Origin: Pseudomonadota bacterium
GTDB taxonomy: Bacteria > Pseudomonadota > Gammaproteobacteria > Steroidobacterales > Steroidobacteraceae
Assembly (NCBI GenBank): GCA_021779535.1
Contig: JAJYAM010000021.1
Location: 1-36,961 of the forward strand
Direction of reading: 5' to 3'
Length of the DNA: 36,961 nucleotides
Shown here in pieces: positions 9,065 through 18,775 of the stretch. Numbering within the stretch: position 1 is the stretch's first letter; each line of letters begins with the position of its first letter. The notes beneath the pieces were generated by a model. The model did not search any database, was not told the origin of the DNA, and worked only from the letters and a program-made list of their open reading frames with translations. The translations under genes were made by a program, and so were the position numbers.

Positions 9065-10255
9065 TCACGCGGCCGAGCCGATGCGCACCGGCGCCGCGGG
9101 TTCGTGGCGCTCACCGGCGACCGGCGCCCCCGACGCCGCCGCGTCGGCGAGCAGGCGCGCGAGGATCCCGGTCACCTCGAACACCGCGACATTCCGGATG
9201 GTTGCGATCCGGCCGCGGTATTCGTCGATCCGTGCGATCAGCGCGTCGACCGCGGCGCGGACCGGGCGGAACGAGTCGAGCACGCGCCCGACGCCGTTCG
9301 CCTCGATCCACTCGGCGTTGTAGCGCTCCTGGGGCATCGTCCACGCGTTGCGCACGACGATCACCGGCAGGCCGACCTGCAGGGCCTCGCTGATGCTGCC
9401 GGGCCCCGGCTTGCCGATGAAGTAATCCGCGACGCGCATCAGATCGCGCACTTCGGGCGTGAAGCCGACGACGACCCGGGGAGCGGTCGCGCGCGCCGCG
9501 CGCAGGCGCTCGGCGAGCGCGGCGTTGTGGCCGCAGACGAGCACGAGCTGGCGATCGCGCAGGCGCGCGGCGACCACGCGCATCGCGCGCGAGCCGTGTC
9601 CCCCGAACATCACGATCCCGGTGGGCCGGGCCGGGTCGAGTCCAAGCCGGCGCATCGCCGCGTCGCGATCGAACGGCGACGCGCGATAGAACTCCGGCCG
9701 GACGATCATGCCGCTGGTCGCGTGCACGCGGCGCGGATCGCAGCCGGCCGCGCGCGCCTGCTCGACCGCGCGCGCGGTGCCGCAAACCAGGTGCTGCGAC
9801 GTTCCCGGCTCGATCCAGAAGTGCGGAGGGAAGTCCGCGAAGTCGGTGAGCACCGTCGCGTACGTGGCGCTCGGGCGCGCCCGAGCGAGCGCATCGTGCA
9901 TCACCCGGTTGAAGTTCGGGACCAGCGAGACCACGAGATCGGGACGGGTCGCCCGCCAGTGCGACGTCAACCGCGCGACCAGCGCGCCGCGGCACAGGCG
10001 GATCAACGCCTGCAGCACGCGCAGCTCGCGCCCGAGCCCGATCGTCCAACCGCTCGCGAGCCGCGCGTTGTAGTAGGTCTCCGGCTTCATGCCGGTCGTG
10101 CGTTCGAACAGGCCGTTCGGATCGAGGATCTCGAACAGGTTCACGAGGCGCACGTTCCACGGCCGGCGTTGGCGGCGGATCGTCTCGTCGAGCGCACGCG
10201 CCGCGGCGAGGTGGCCGCCGCCGGCGTTGAAATACACCAGATCGATCGTCGCCAT
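9065..10255 (-). CDS. MGDG-synthase-like / MurG-like glycosyltransferase
   Basis: 396 residues, two-domain GT-B fold of the GT28 type. The N-terminus DLVYFNAGGGHLAAARAL (residues 5-22) is the lipid-acceptor Gly-rich loop seen in monogalactosyldiacylglycerol synthases and MurG. The C-terminal donor motif GKPGPGSISEAL lies near 280-291. There is no membrane-spanning segment, so it is probably a peripheral inner-membrane enzyme moving a sugar from a UDP-sugar to a lipid. ATG at 10253-10255 has a GGGGTG ribosome site, which sets the start. It stands 119 bases downstream of hutI on the same strand and 124 bases upstream of pfkA, probably as its own unit. Donor and acceptor are not determinable here. 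Confidence 0.78.
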   Translation of the reverse strand: MATIDLVYFNAGGGHLAAARALDETIRRQRRPWNVRLVNLFEILDPNGLFERTTGMKPETYYNARLASGWTIGLGRELRVLQALIRLCRGALVARLTSHWRATRPDLVVSLVPNFNRVMHDALARARPSATYATVLTDFADFPPHFWIEPGTSQHLVCGTARAVEQARAAGCDPRRVHATSGMIVRPEFYRASPFDRDAAMRRLGLDPARPTGIVMFGGHGSRAMRVVAARLRDRQLVLVCGHNAALAERLRAARATAPRVVVGFTPEVRDLMRVADYFIGKPGPGSISEALQVGLPVIVVRNAWTMPQERYNAEWIEANGVGRVLDSFRPVRAAVDALIARIDEYRGRIATIRNVAVFEVTGILARLLADAAASGAPVAGERHEPAAPVRIGSAA

Positions 10256-10374
10256 CGCATCACCCCGGCAGGCTGGCGCCGGTTCGCGGCGCGACGCGCC
10301 ATCTTGCGCGCCGCACTTGACGGAACGATGACCGGCCCGGAGAACCCGGGACCCCGCGCCGGGGCGGGGGGCGG

Positions 10375-11622
10375 TCACGGCTCAGAGCCGGTCGCGCGGG
10401 GCCGGCCCCGGTGGACGACGCCGACGCACGGATTCGCACCGAGCGCATAACAGAGCTCCGCGGGCCGATCGATCGCCCATAACGCGAAATCCGCACGCTT
10501 GCCGACCTCGAGGGTGCCGCGATCGTGCGCGACACCGAGCGCGCGAGCGGCGTTCGCGGTCGCGCCGCGCAACGCCTCGACGGGGGTCAGACCGAAAGCG
10601 GTGCACGCCATCGCGAGCGCGAGCAGGATCGAGGTGCAGGGCGACGTGCCGGGATTGCAGTCGGTCGCGACCGCGATCCTCACGCCGGCGGCGCGCAGCG
10701 CGTCGACCGGCGGCGGGTCGCGCTGACGCAGAGTGAAATAGGCGCACGGCAGCAACACGGCGACCGTGCCGGCTGCCGCCAGCGCGCGCACGCCGTCCGC
10801 GCCGACGTACTCGAGGTGATCGGCCGAGAGCGCGCCATAGCTCGCGGCGAGCTCCGCGGCGCCGAGATCGCTCAATTGCCCGGCGTGCACGTGGATCGGC
10901 AGCCCGGCCCGTTGCGCGGCACCCAGGAATCGCGCCGTCTCCGCGGGCGTGAACGCGATGGACTCGCAGAACGCGTCGACCGCGTCGGCGAGACCGCTCG
11001 CGACGATCCGCTCGAGCCAGGCGCCGCTCGCGGCCTCCACGTACGCACCGCGGTCGGCGCGGTACTCCGCGGGCAGCGCGTGCAATCCGAGGTAGGTGGT
11101 GCGGACCGACACGGGCCATTCGCGCGCGATGCCGCGCGCGACGCCGAGCATCCGTCGCTCGGTCGCCTCGTCGAGGCCGTAACCGGACTTGATCTCGATC
11201 GTCGTGACGCCTTCGGCGAGCAGCCGGCGAATCCGGCGCCCGGCGCTCGCCCGAAGCGCCTCATCCGTTTCGCCGCGGGTCGCGCGCACGGTCGACTGGA
11301 TGCCGCCGCCGGCGCGCGCGATCTCCTCGTAGCTCGCGCCGTGCAGGCGCTGCTCGAATTCCGCGACCCGGTTCCCGCCGTGGACGATGTGGGTATGGCA
11401 ATCGATCAGGCCCGGCGTGATCCACAGACCCTTCGCGTCATGGGTCGGCACGCCCGCTCGCGCCGCGAGCCGGGCCGCGGTCGCGGCCGGACCGATCCAG
11501 GCGATCGACTCGCCCTTGACCGCGATCGCCGCGTCCGGGACGACGCCGTAGCCGTCGTCGCCGGGCGCCATCGTCGCCAGGTGAGCGTTGATCCAAACGC
11601 GATCCCAATCGCCGTCGTGCAT
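10375..11622 (-). CDS. hutI: Imidazolonepropionase
   Basis: 415 residues. It hydrolyses imidazolone-5-propionate to N-formimidoyl-L-glutamate, step three of histidine breakdown. It belongs to the metal-dependent amidohydrolases: the first metal ligands are His76 and His78 in GLIDCHTHIV, and IEIKSGYGLD, HVHAGQLSDLGAAEL and VATDCNPGTSPC are HutI hallmarks. The start is ATG 11620-11622 with GAGGCGA upstream; the usual HutI length supports this. It is transcribed away from hutF, and the 105-base divergent gap holds a perfect inverted repeat (11690-11705) that probably binds HutC. Confidence 0.96.
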   Translation of the reverse strand: MHDGDWDRVWINAHLATMAPGDDGYGVVPDAAIAVKGESIAWIGPAATAARLAARAGVPTHDAKGLWITPGLIDCHTHIVHGGNRVAEFEQRLHGASYEEIARAGGGIQSTVRATRGETDEALRASAGRRIRRLLAEGVTTIEIKSGYGLDEATERRMLGVARGIAREWPVSVRTTYLGLHALPAEYRADRGAYVEAASGAWLERIVASGLADAVDAFCESIAFTPAETARFLGAAQRAGLPIHVHAGQLSDLGAAELAASYGALSADHLEYVGADGVRALAAAGTVAVLLPCAYFTLRQRDPPPVDALRAAGVRIAVATDCNPGTSPCTSILLALAMACTAFGLTPVEALRGATANAARALGVAHDRGTLEVGKRADFALWAIDRPAELCYALGANPCVGVVHRGRPRATGSEP

Positions 11623-11689
11623 GCCGTGCGCGTCGCCTCGCTTCCGCGGCTCGATTGCCGATCGCCGGATGATACGGCAAGCTAGGTTA

Positions 11690-11705
11690 CCTATACAGGT
11701 ATAGG
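11690..11705. promoter_or_regulatory. Probable HutC operator in the hutI/hutF divergent gap
   Basis: CCTATAC-AG-GTATAGG is a perfect 7-bp inverted repeat with a 2-base centre. It lies 22 bases upstream of the hutF ATG and 67 bases upstream of the hutI ATG. Each arm extended outward resembles the site in front of hutC (13174-13185) in having a CTATAC core preceded by TT and followed by a G-rich end. Shared sites at both ends of a hut cluster that encodes HutC suggest one regulon controlled by urocanate. The palindrome is seen directly; the binding protein is inferred. Confidence 0.65.
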
Positions 11706-11727
11706 CAAGACCGGGGAGCGGGGGACG

Positions 11728-13134
11728 ATGCGGCGACGATACCGGTTGGATTGGGTCCTGCTGCCGGAGGGCTGGGCGCGCGACGTGATCGTGACGGTAT
11801 CCCCGTCGGGGACGATCGACGCCGTGGCCGCGGGCGCCACGACGCCCCGGACCGAGGGAGACGTGGAGCGTGTCGCCGGTTACGTCGTGCCCGGGATGCC
11901 GAACGCGCACAGTCACGCGTTCCAGCGCGCGCTCGCCGGTCGCGCCGAGGCGCGGGCGGCGGCCCGCGACAGCTTCTGGACGTGGCGGCACGCGATGTAC
12001 GCGATCGCGAACCAGATCGATGCGGCGGACTTGCGCGCGATCGCGACGCTGCTGTTCGTCGAGATGCTCGAGGCCGGCTACACGGCGGTCGCCGAGTTCC
12101 ATTACCTGCACCGCGCTCGCGACGGCGGGTGGGACCTCGCGTCGGACGGTGCGCCCGCGACCTGGGAGGCGATCCGCGCGGCCGCACGCGACACCGGTAT
12201 CGGCCTGACGCTGCTACCGACCCTGTACCAAGCCGCGGACTTCGGCGGCGTGCCGTTGCGCGCGGACCAGCGCCGGTTTCGCGCGACGACGGCGGAGTTC
12301 CTCGACGCGATCGGGCGCCGGCTGACCGCGGACCGGGCGGCCGGTGCGACGGCGGTGCGCACCGGAGCGGCGTTCCACAGCCTCCGGGCGGTGTCGATCG
12401 AGACGATCCGCGAGGCCACGGCGCATCTGCGCGCGCTGGACCCGGCGCTGCCGATCCACATTCACGTCGCCGAACAGCGGCGCGAAGTGCGCGCGTGCGA
12501 GCGCGCGACCGGAGCGCGGCCGATCGACTGGCTGATGCGCGCCGGCGTCGTCGACGACCGCTGGTGCCTCGTGCATTGCACCCACGCGACCCGCGCGGAG
12601 CTCGCCGCGGTCGCCGAGGCGGGCGCCGCGATCTGCGCGTCGATCAGCACCGAAGCGAACCTCGGCGACGGGTTCTTCGACGCGATCACCTTCCGGGGCG
12701 CCCGCGGCCACCTCGCGATCGGTTCCGACAGTCAATCGACCGTCGATCCGACCGAGGAACTGCGCTGGCTCGAATACCAGCAGCGCTTGCGGCGACGGCG
12801 CCGCAACGTGCTCGCGACGGCCGATGAGCCGCACGTCGGGACGGCGCTGTGGCGCACCGCGGCGCTCGCCGGCGCGCGCGCGCTCGGGCAAGCGATCGGC
12901 GAGATCTCGGTGGGCCGTCGCGCGGACTGGCTCGCACTCGACCCGGCGCACCCGGCGCTGGCCGGCGCCGCCCCGGAGGCGGCGCTCGACCATCTGGTGT
13001 TCGCCGGCGGCCGGCACGCGATCCGGGAGGTGTACGTCGCCGGCCGTCGCGCGCTCGCGGAGCACCGCCACCCGTTGCGCGCGGCCGCCGAGGAAGCCTA
13101 CCGCGAGGTCCTGCGGCGCATCGACGCGCGCTGA
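11728..13134 (+). CDS. hutF: Formimidoylglutamate deiminase
   Basis: 468 residues. It converts N-formimidoyl-L-glutamate to N-formyl-L-glutamate and ammonia, in the HutF/HutG branch of histidine breakdown. Amidohydrolase features are metal ligands His61 and His63 in PNAHSHAFQRA, the HIHVAEQ block, VHCTH, and IGSDSQSTVDP, whose Asp is the usual catalytic residue. The WTWRHAMY segment is typical of HutF. The start ATG 11728-11730 follows a GGGGGA ribosome site and lies 22 bases after the putative operator. It opens the plus-strand hut operon and faces hutI; hutC follows after 65 bases. Confidence 0.95.
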   Translation: MRRRYRLDWVLLPEGWARDVIVTVSPSGTIDAVAAGATTPRTEGDVERVAGYVVPGMPNAHSHAFQRALAGRAEARAAARDSFWTWRHAMYAIANQIDAADLRAIATLLFVEMLEAGYTAVAEFHYLHRARDGGWDLASDGAPATWEAIRAAARDTGIGLTLLPTLYQAADFGGVPLRADQRRFRATTAEFLDAIGRRLTADRAAGATAVRTGAAFHSLRAVSIETIREATAHLRALDPALPIHIHVAEQRREVRACERATGARPIDWLMRAGVVDDRWCLVHCTHATRAELAAVAEAGAAICASISTEANLGDGFFDAITFRGARGHLAIGSDSQSTVDPTEELRWLEYQQRLRRRRRNVLATADEPHVGTALWRTAALAGARALGQAIGEISVGRRADWLALDPAHPALAGAAPEAALDHLVFAGGRHAIREVYVAGRRALAEHRHPLRAAAEEAYREVLRRIDAR

Positions 13135-13173
13135 GCGCCGCCGGATCGACCCCGGGCCCGGGGTTGACCATGG

Positions 13174-13185
13174 TTGTCTATACAA
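13174..13185. promoter_or_regulatory. Probable HutC operator in front of hutC
   Basis: TTGTCTATACAA has matched ends (TTGT/ACAA) around CTAT and stands 14 bases before the hutC ATG. On the reverse strand it reads TTGTATAGACAA, close to the TGTA-N2-TACA site reported for HutC of Pseudomonas. It shares the CTATAC core with the inverted repeat at 11690-11705. The position suggests that HutC limits its own transcription and that of hutU-hutH-hutG. Direct observation is the half-matched repeat; the regulatory role is inferred. Confidence 0.6.
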
Positions 13186-13199
13186 GGTAAGCTGATCGC

Positions 13200-13919
13200 A
13201 TGTCGAAAGCTGCCGCTTCGGTCGCTCCGCTGTACCTGCGGGTCAAGCGCCACATCCTTGCGAACATCGGCTCGGGAAAATGGGCGCCGTCGCACCGCGT
13301 GCCCTCCGAGAACGAACTGGTGAAGTCGTTCGGCGTGTCGCGGATGACCGCGAACCGGGCGCTGCGCGAGCTCAGCGACGAAGGCGTGCTGGTGCGCGTC
13401 GCCGGCGTCGGCAGTTTCGTCGCCGAGCCCAAAGCCCGCGCGCATCCACTCGAGATCCGCAGCATCGCCGACGAGATCCGCGAGCGCGGCGCGGTCTACC
13501 GGGTCGACGTCATCGAGCGCGAGCGGGTGCGCGCGGTCGCCAGTCTCGCCGAGGACTTTCGTGTCGCGCCGCGCACCGAGCTGTTCTACTCGTCGCTCGT
13601 GCACTTCGAGGACGGGCGGCCCGTGCAGCTCGAGGATCGGTACGTGCTCGCGAGCCTCGCGCCGGATTACCTGGACGTCGACTTCACCCGGGTGACGCCG
13701 CACGACTATTTGATCGAGGCGGCGCCGCTCCAGGAAGCCGAGCACGTGCTGCGCGCGGTGCTGCCGGACGCGAGGACCGCGCGCTGCCTCGCGATGAAGC
13801 GCACCGAACCATGCCTGCTGGTGGTTCGCCGCACCTGGTCGGGAAATGCGATCGCGTCGGTCGCGAAACTCCATCATCCCGGCTCCCGTTATGAACTGTC
13901 CGGACGATTCCGTCCCTAG
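13200..13919 (+). CDS. hutC: Histidine utilisation repressor, GntR/HutC family
   Basis: 239 residues. The N-terminal winged helix of the GntR type covers about residues 11-80 ([11 protein letters not shown], then [17 protein letters not shown] as the helix-turn-helix). The C-terminal UTRA ligand domain covers about 95-235, with LEDRYV and the final [11 protein letters not shown] typical of HutC. HutC represses hut genes until urocanate binds. ATG 13200-13202 has AAGG 8-12 bases upstream and a probable operator just before it, so it is likely autoregulated. It lies between hutF and hutU on the same strand; the gap to hutU is 13 bases. Confidence 0.93.
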   Translation: MSKAAASVAPLYLRVKRHILANIGSGKWAPSHRVPSENELVKSFGVSRMTANRALRELSDEGVLVRVAGVGSFVAEPKARAHPLEIRSIADEIRERGAVYRVDVIERERVRAVASLAEDFRVAPRTELFYSSLVHFEDGRPVQLEDRYVLASLAPDYLDVDFTRVTPHDYLIEAAPLQEAEHVLRAVLPDARTARCLAMKRTEPCLLVVRRTWSGNAIASVAKLHHPGSRYELSGRFRP

Positions 13920-13932
13920 AGGTGACCCTCCC

Positions 13933-15606
13933 ATGCGAACCCCACCCCCTTCCCGCGTGATCCGCGCGCCGCGCGGCACCACGCTCTCGGCCCGCGGCTG
14001 GACCACCGAAGCGCCGCTGCGGATGCTGATGAACAACCTCGACCCGGAAGTCGCCGAGAACCCGGCCGACCTCGTGGTGTACGGCGGGATCGGACGGGCG
14101 GCCCGCAACTGGGACTGTTACGACCGCATCGTCGAGACGCTCCGTGAACTGCGCGAGGACGAGACGTTGTTGATCCAGTCGGGCAAGCCGGTCGGCGTGT
14201 TCCCGACCCACGTCGATGCCCCGCGGGTGCTGATCGCGAACTCGAACCTGGTGCCGCACTGGGCGACCTGGGAGCACTTCAACGAGCTCGACCGGCGCGG
14301 CCTGATGATGTTCGGGCAGATGACCGCGGGGTCGTGGATCTACATCGGCAGCCAGGGCATCGTCCAGGGGACCTACGAGACCTTCGTCGAGATGGGTCGC
14401 CGGCACTTCGCGGGCAGTTTGTCGGGCAAATGGATCCTGACCGCGGGATTGGGCGGAATGGGCGGCGCGCAGCCGCTGGCCGCGACGATGGCGGGCGCGA
14501 GCCTGCTCGCGGTCGAATGCCGCCCGGAGCGCATCGCGAAGCGGCTCGAGACCGGCTACGTCGACGTCGAGGCGCGTTCGCTCGACGAGGCGCTCGCGCG
14601 GCTCGAGGAGTCCCGCCGGAGCGGCCAACCGGTGTCGATCGCGCTGCTCGGGAACATCGTCGACGTGCTCGCAACGCTCCTCGAGCGCGGAATCCGTCCG
14701 GATGCGCTCACCGATCAAACCTCCGCGCACGATCCGGTGAACGGCTATCTGCCCCAGGGCTGGACCGTCGCCGAATGGGACCGCCGTCGCGTCGAGGATC
14801 CCGCCGGGACTGCCGCGGCGGCCAAACGCTCGATGGCGAAGCACGTCGACTACCTGCTGCGCTATCGCGCGATGGGCCTGCCGGTGTTCGACTACGGCAA
14901 CAACCTGCGCCAGGGGGCGCACGACGAAGGCGTGGAACGGGCGTTCGACATTCCCGGATTCGTCCCGGAATACATCCGCCCGCTGTTCTGCCGCGGCGTC
15001 GGCCCGTTCCGCTGGGCGGCGCTGTCCGGCGACCCGGAGGACATCTATCGCACCGACGCGAAGGTGAAGGAACTGATACCGGACGATCCGCACCTGCACC
15101 ATTGGCTCGACATGGCGCGCACCCGGATCCAATTCCAGGGCTTGCCGGCGAGGATCTGCTGGGTCGGTCTCGGCCAACGACACCGGCTCGGCCTGGCGTT
15201 CAATGAAATGGTGGCCCGCGGCGAGCTGAAGGCGCCCGTGGTGATCGGCCGCGACCATCTGGATTCCGGCTCGGTCGCAAGTCCGAACCGCGAGACCGAG
15301 GCGATGCGCGACGGATCCGACGCCGTCTCGGACTGGCCGCTGCTGAACGCGCTGCTGAACACCGCGAGCGGTGCGACCTGGGTGTCGATCCATCATGGCG
15401 GCGGCGTCGGCATGGGCTATTCGCAGCATGCCGGCGTCGTGATCGTGTGCGACGGCACTGCGGCGGCGGCCCGTCGGATCGCGCGCGTGCTGTGGAACGA
15501 TCCGGCGACGGGCGTGATGCGCCACGCGGACGCCGGATACGAGAGTGCGATCGAGTGCGCCCGCGAGCAGGGACTGAACCTGCCGATGATCGGCCGGTCG
15601 CGATGA
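13933..15606 (+). CDS. hutU: Urocanate hydratase
   Basis: 557 residues, full length. It adds water to urocanate using tightly bound NAD+ as an electrophile, giving imidazolone propionate. Visible family blocks are [41 protein letters not shown], the Gly-rich NAD site [13 protein letters not shown], and [11 protein letters not shown] containing Cys409, the counterpart of the reactive Cys410 of the P. putida enzyme. The start is ATG 13933-13935 behind a strong AGAGGTGA site. The stop overlaps the hutH start by 4 bases (ATGA), so the two are translated together. Confidence 0.98.
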   Translation: MRTPPPSRVIRAPRGTTLSARGWTTEAPLRMLMNNLDPEVAENPADLVVYGGIGRAARNWDCYDRIVETLRELREDETLLIQSGKPVGVFPTHVDAPRVLIANSNLVPHWATWEHFNELDRRGLMMFGQMTAGSWIYIGSQGIVQGTYETFVEMGRRHFAGSLSGKWILTAGLGGMGGAQPLAATMAGASLLAVECRPERIAKRLETGYVDVEARSLDEALARLEESRRSGQPVSIALLGNIVDVLATLLERGIRPDALTDQTSAHDPVNGYLPQGWTVAEWDRRRVEDPAGTAAAAKRSMAKHVDYLLRYRAMGLPVFDYGNNLRQGAHDEGVERAFDIPGFVPEYIRPLFCRGVGPFRWAALSGDPEDIYRTDAKVKELIPDDPHLHHWLDMARTRIQFQGLPARICWVGLGQRHRLGLAFNEMVARGELKAPVVIGRDHLDSGSVASPNRETEAMRDGSDAVSDWPLLNALLNTASGATWVSIHHGGGVGMGYSQHAGVVIVCDGTAAAARRIARVLWNDPATGVMRHADAGYESAIECAREQGLNLPMIGRSR

Positions 15607-17147
15607 CCGGTGCGGCACCGAGGATCGACTTGCGCGCCGGAGCGCTGCGGCTCGTCGATCTGCGCAGGATCCATCGAGGCCCGGTCGAGCTGCGTCTGCA
15701 CGGCACCGACCTCGATCGGATCGACGCGTCCGCCGCGCTCGTCGACCGCGTGGTCGCCCGCGGCAATGCGGTCTACGGGATCAACACCGGGTTCGGCTTG
15801 CTCGCGCAGACGCGGATCCCGGACGACCAGCTCGAACTCCTCCAGCGAAACCTGCTGCTGTCGCACGCCGCCGGGATCGGCGACGATTTGCCCGACGAGG
15901 TCGTGCGGCTCGCGATCGCCCTGAAGGTCAACGCGCTCGCGCGGGGTCATTCGGGCGTCAGCCGCCCTCTGGTGAACGCGCTGGTCGCGCTGTTGCGACA
16001 CGACGTGCTGCCGCGGATTCCCGCGCAGGGATCGGTCGGCGCGTCGGGCGATCTCGCTCCTCTCGCCCATCTGAGCGTCGTGCTGCTCGGCATCGGCGAG
16101 GTCAGGATCGCCGGCCGGGTCGCCGCGGCGGCCGAGGGCTTGCGCCACGCGGGGCTCGAGCCGATGCGGCTGCGTGCGAAGGAGGGCCTCGCGCTGATCA
16201 ACGGCACCCAGGTGTCGACCGCGCTCGCCTTGCACGCGCTGTTCGGCTGCGAGAACGTGTTCGCCGCCGCGCTCGTCGCCGGCGCGATGTCGGTCGACGC
16301 GCTCAAGGGGAGCGATGCCCCGTTCGATCCGCGGATCCACGCGCTGCGCGGCCAGCCCGGCCAAATCGACGTCGCCGCGCAGTATCGCCGCTTGATCGCC
16401 GGCAGCGCGATCCGCGCTTCCCACGTCGACTGCTCGCGCGTCCAGGACCCGTACTCGTTCCGCTGCCAGCCGCAGGTGATGGGGGCTTGCCTCGACCTGA
16501 TCCGGCGTGCCGCGGAGACGCTCGCGATCGAAGCGAACGCGGTCACCGACAATCCGCTGCTGTTCAGCGACGACGGGGCGGCGCTCTCCGGCGGCAATTT
16601 CCACGCCGAGCCGGTCGCGTTCGCGGCCGATACGCTCGCGCTCGCGATCGCCGAGATCGGCAGCCTCTCGGAGCGGCGCACCGCGGTCCTCGTCGATCCG
16701 AAGATGAGCGGGCTGCCGCCGTTCCTCGTCGAGCACAGCGGCGTGAACAGCGGCTTCATGATCGCGCAGGTGACCGCCGCGGCCTTGGTCGCGGAGAACA
16801 AGACGATCGCCTCGCCGTGCAGCGTCGATTCGATCCCGACGTCGGCGAACCAGGAAGACCACGTCAGCATGGCGACCCATGGTGCGAGGCGCCTGTCGCG
16901 GATGATCGACAATGCGGCCGCGGTGATCGGCGTCGAGGTGCTCGCGGCGGCGCAAGGGATCGATTTCCATCGGCCGGCGCGCTCCTCGGTGCCGCTCGAG
17001 ACGGTGCACTCCGAACTGCGTGCGCGCATCGCCTTCTATTCGGAGGATCGCTATTTCTCGCCCGACCTGCGCGCCGCCCGGGACTGGGTCCTCGGGGGCC
17101 GGTTCCGCGAGTTCGCCGGCGGCCTGCTGCCGTCGGTCGATCAATGA
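15603..17147 (+). CDS. hutH: Histidine ammonia-lyase
   Basis: 514 residues. It removes ammonia from L-histidine to form urocanate, the first step of the pathway. The autocatalytic MIO cofactor triad Ala147-Ser148-Gly149 is present in [14 protein letters not shown], and catalytic Tyr58 in [11 protein letters not shown] is intact. Further blocks are [26 protein letters not shown] and DNPLLF. It overlaps both neighbours by 4 bases (hutU stop at 15604-15606; hutG start at 17144), showing tight translational coupling. Nothing is missing from the active site. Confidence 0.98.
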   Translation: MTGAAPRIDLRAGALRLVDLRRIHRGPVELRLHGTDLDRIDASAALVDRVVARGNAVYGINTGFGLLAQTRIPDDQLELLQRNLLLSHAAGIGDDLPDEVVRLAIALKVNALARGHSGVSRPLVNALVALLRHDVLPRIPAQGSVGASGDLAPLAHLSVVLLGIGEVRIAGRVAAAAEGLRHAGLEPMRLRAKEGLALINGTQVSTALALHALFGCENVFAAALVAGAMSVDALKGSDAPFDPRIHALRGQPGQIDVAAQYRRLIAGSAIRASHVDCSRVQDPYSFRCQPQVMGACLDLIRRAAETLAIEANAVTDNPLLFSDDGAALSGGNFHAEPVAFAADTLALAIAEIGSLSERRTAVLVDPKMSGLPPFLVEHSGVNSGFMIAQVTAAALVAENKTIASPCSVDSIPTSANQEDHVSMATHGARRLSRMIDNAAAVIGVEVLAAAQGIDFHRPARSSVPLETVHSELRARIAFYSEDRYFSPDLRAARDWVLGGRFREFAGGLLPSVDQ

Positions 17148-17959
17148 GCGCGGACCCCGACGGGATCGAACCACTGTTCGACGCGATCGACGGGACCGCG
17201 CCGCTCGTCGTCAGCGTTCCGCACGCCGGGACCTACCTGCCGCCGTCGATCGCGTCGTGCTTGACGCCGGCCGCTCGCGCGCTGTCGGACACCGATTGGT
17301 ACGTCCCGCGGCTCTACGAGTTCTGCGGGTCGCTCGGCGCGTCGATGATCGTCGCGACCCACTCGCGTTACGTGGTCGATTTGAATCGACCGCCGGACGG
17401 CGCGCCGCTCTACCCCGGGATGCGCGAGACCGCGGTGTGCCCGGCCGAGACCTTCGATGGCCGGCCGCTGTACTCGCGCGGCGCAGAGCCGGCCGCAACG
17501 CAGATCGGCGCGCGAATTCGCCGCTACTGGCAGCCCTATCACGAGCGCCTCGCCGCGATGGTGCACGCGACGCGCGCGCGCCATGGGCGGTGCCTGCTCT
17601 GGGATGCCCACTCGATCCGCTCGGCGGTGCCGGCGCTGTTCGACGGCCGTCTGCCGGACCTGAACGTCGGCACCGCCGATGGCCGCAGTTGCCACGCCGA
17701 GACGCGGCGATCGATCGAGACGCAGCTGCGCGGACAACGACGCTTCACCCACGTGATCGACGGCCGCTTCAAGGGCGGCTACATCACCCGCCATTACGGC
17801 CGCCCGTCGACGGGCGTCGAAGCGGTGCAGCTGGAGATCGCACAATCGGCCTACCTGCGCGACGAGACCCGGCCGGCGTTCGAGCCGGCGGTCGCGGCGC
17901 CGTTGATCGAGCGGCTGCGCACGCTGCTCGCAGCGCTCCTCGCCACCCGCGCCGCCTGA
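17144..17959 (+). CDS. hutG: N-formylglutamate deformylase
   Basis: 271 residues. It hydrolyses N-formyl-L-glutamate to glutamate and formate, the last step of the HutF branch. Family signatures are [12 protein letters not shown] near residues 22-33, [13 protein letters not shown] near 74-86, [21 protein letters not shown] and the Glu-containing [12 protein letters not shown] near the end. The ATG at 17144-17146 overlaps the hutH stop as ATGA. With hutF present and no formiminoglutamase, the pathway made here is the five-step route releasing formate. The stop is followed after 10 bases by an alpha/beta hydrolase gene. Confidence 0.95.
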   Translation: MSADPDGIEPLFDAIDGTAPLVVSVPHAGTYLPPSIASCLTPAARALSDTDWYVPRLYEFCGSLGASMIVATHSRYVVDLNRPPDGAPLYPGMRETAVCPAETFDGRPLYSRGAEPAATQIGARIRRYWQPYHERLAAMVHATRARHGRCLLWDAHSIRSAVPALFDGRLPDLNVGTADGRSCHAETRRSIETQLRGQRRFTHVIDGRFKGGYITRHYGRPSTGVEAVQLEIAQSAYLRDETRPAFEPAVAAPLIERLRTLLAALLATRAA

Positions 17960-17969
17960 GGAGGATGCG

Positions 17970-18683
17970 ATGTCCGAGCTCGTATTGATCCACGGCGCCT
18001 GGCACGGGGGCTGGTGCTGGTTTCGCGTGCAGGCGGCGCTCGAGCGCGCCGGACACCGGGTGGACGCGCCGGATCTGGCATCGCTCGGCCGGGACCGCAC
18101 GCCGCCGGAGACCGTTTCGCTGGCGCTCTGGGCCGATCAGATCGCCGCGCGGATCACCGAGCGGCCGGAACCGGTGATCCTGGTCGGCCACAGCCTCGCC
18201 GGCGCCGTGCTCTCCGAGGTCGCCGAGCGCGTTCCGGACCGTATCCGCAGCCTCGTCTACCTCGCCGCGTACTTGCTCGAGGACGGGCGCTCGGTCCGCG
18301 AGGAGGCGGCGCTCGACGAGGACTCGCGGATCGGCGCCGCGATGGTGATCGCCGCCGACCGCCGGACCGCGTCGCTGCGCACCGAGCTGCTGCGCGACGC
18401 GCTGTACGGGGAGTGCGGCGACGAGGACTTCGCGCTCGCGCGGGCCTTGCTCGTGCCCCAGCCGCTCGCGCCGTTCGCAACCCCGGTGCGGGTGAGCGCG
18501 GCACGATTCGGCCGCGTGCCGCGAATCTACGTCGAATGCACCCGGGACCGCACGATCGGCTTGCGCGCGCAGCGGCGGATGCAGGCGGCGATGCCATGCG
18601 CGCGTCGATTGAGCCTCGAGAGCGATCATTGCCCGTTCTTCAGCCATCCGACGGAGCTGGCGGACGTGCTCGCGGACCTCTGA
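17970..18683 (+). CDS. Alpha/beta hydrolase of the esterase / hydroxynitrile-lyase-like type
   Basis: 237 residues. The catalytic triad is visible: Ser75 in VGHSLAG, Asp193 in ECTRDRTIG and His220 in SDHCPFFS. The N-terminal LIHGAWHGGWCWF supplies the oxyanion region. This layout matches small esterases related to plant methyl-ester esterases and hydroxynitrile lyases. No signal peptide is seen, so it is probably cytoplasmic. ATG at 17970-17972 has a near-perfect AGGAGG site overlapping the hutG stop region, so it is probably co-transcribed with the hut genes although it is not a standard hut enzyme. Its substrate is unknown. A 146-base gap separates it from the next gene. Confidence 0.85.
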   Translation: MSELVLIHGAWHGGWCWFRVQAALERAGHRVDAPDLASLGRDRTPPETVSLALWADQIAARITERPEPVILVGHSLAGAVLSEVAERVPDRIRSLVYLAAYLLEDGRSVREEAALDEDSRIGAAMVIAADRRTASLRTELLRDALYGECGDEDFALARALLVPQPLAPFATPVRVSAARFGRVPRIYVECTRDRTIGLRAQRRMQAAMPCARRLSLESDHCPFFSHPTELADVLADL

Positions 18684-18775
18684 GTCGCGACGGCGCGGAC
18701 GCGTCGACGGGCCTCGCGACGTCGCGCGAACGCACCGTCGACGGCCGGCCGGCGATGCGCTGGTCGGTCGCCCGC

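Noticed and set aside
10350-10374. G/C-rich repeat just after hutI as an intrinsic terminator
   Set aside because: Only short imperfect stems of C and G runs and no T-run.
11623-12111. A longer HutI starting at 12111
   Set aside because: The extension runs through the divergent promoter and into hutF in antisense; the ATG at 11622 gives the family length and has a ribosome site.
13846-13932. A longer HutU starting inside hutC
   Set aside because: It would overlap hutC in another frame; the ATG at 13933 has a strong AGAGGTGA site and matches the family N-terminus.
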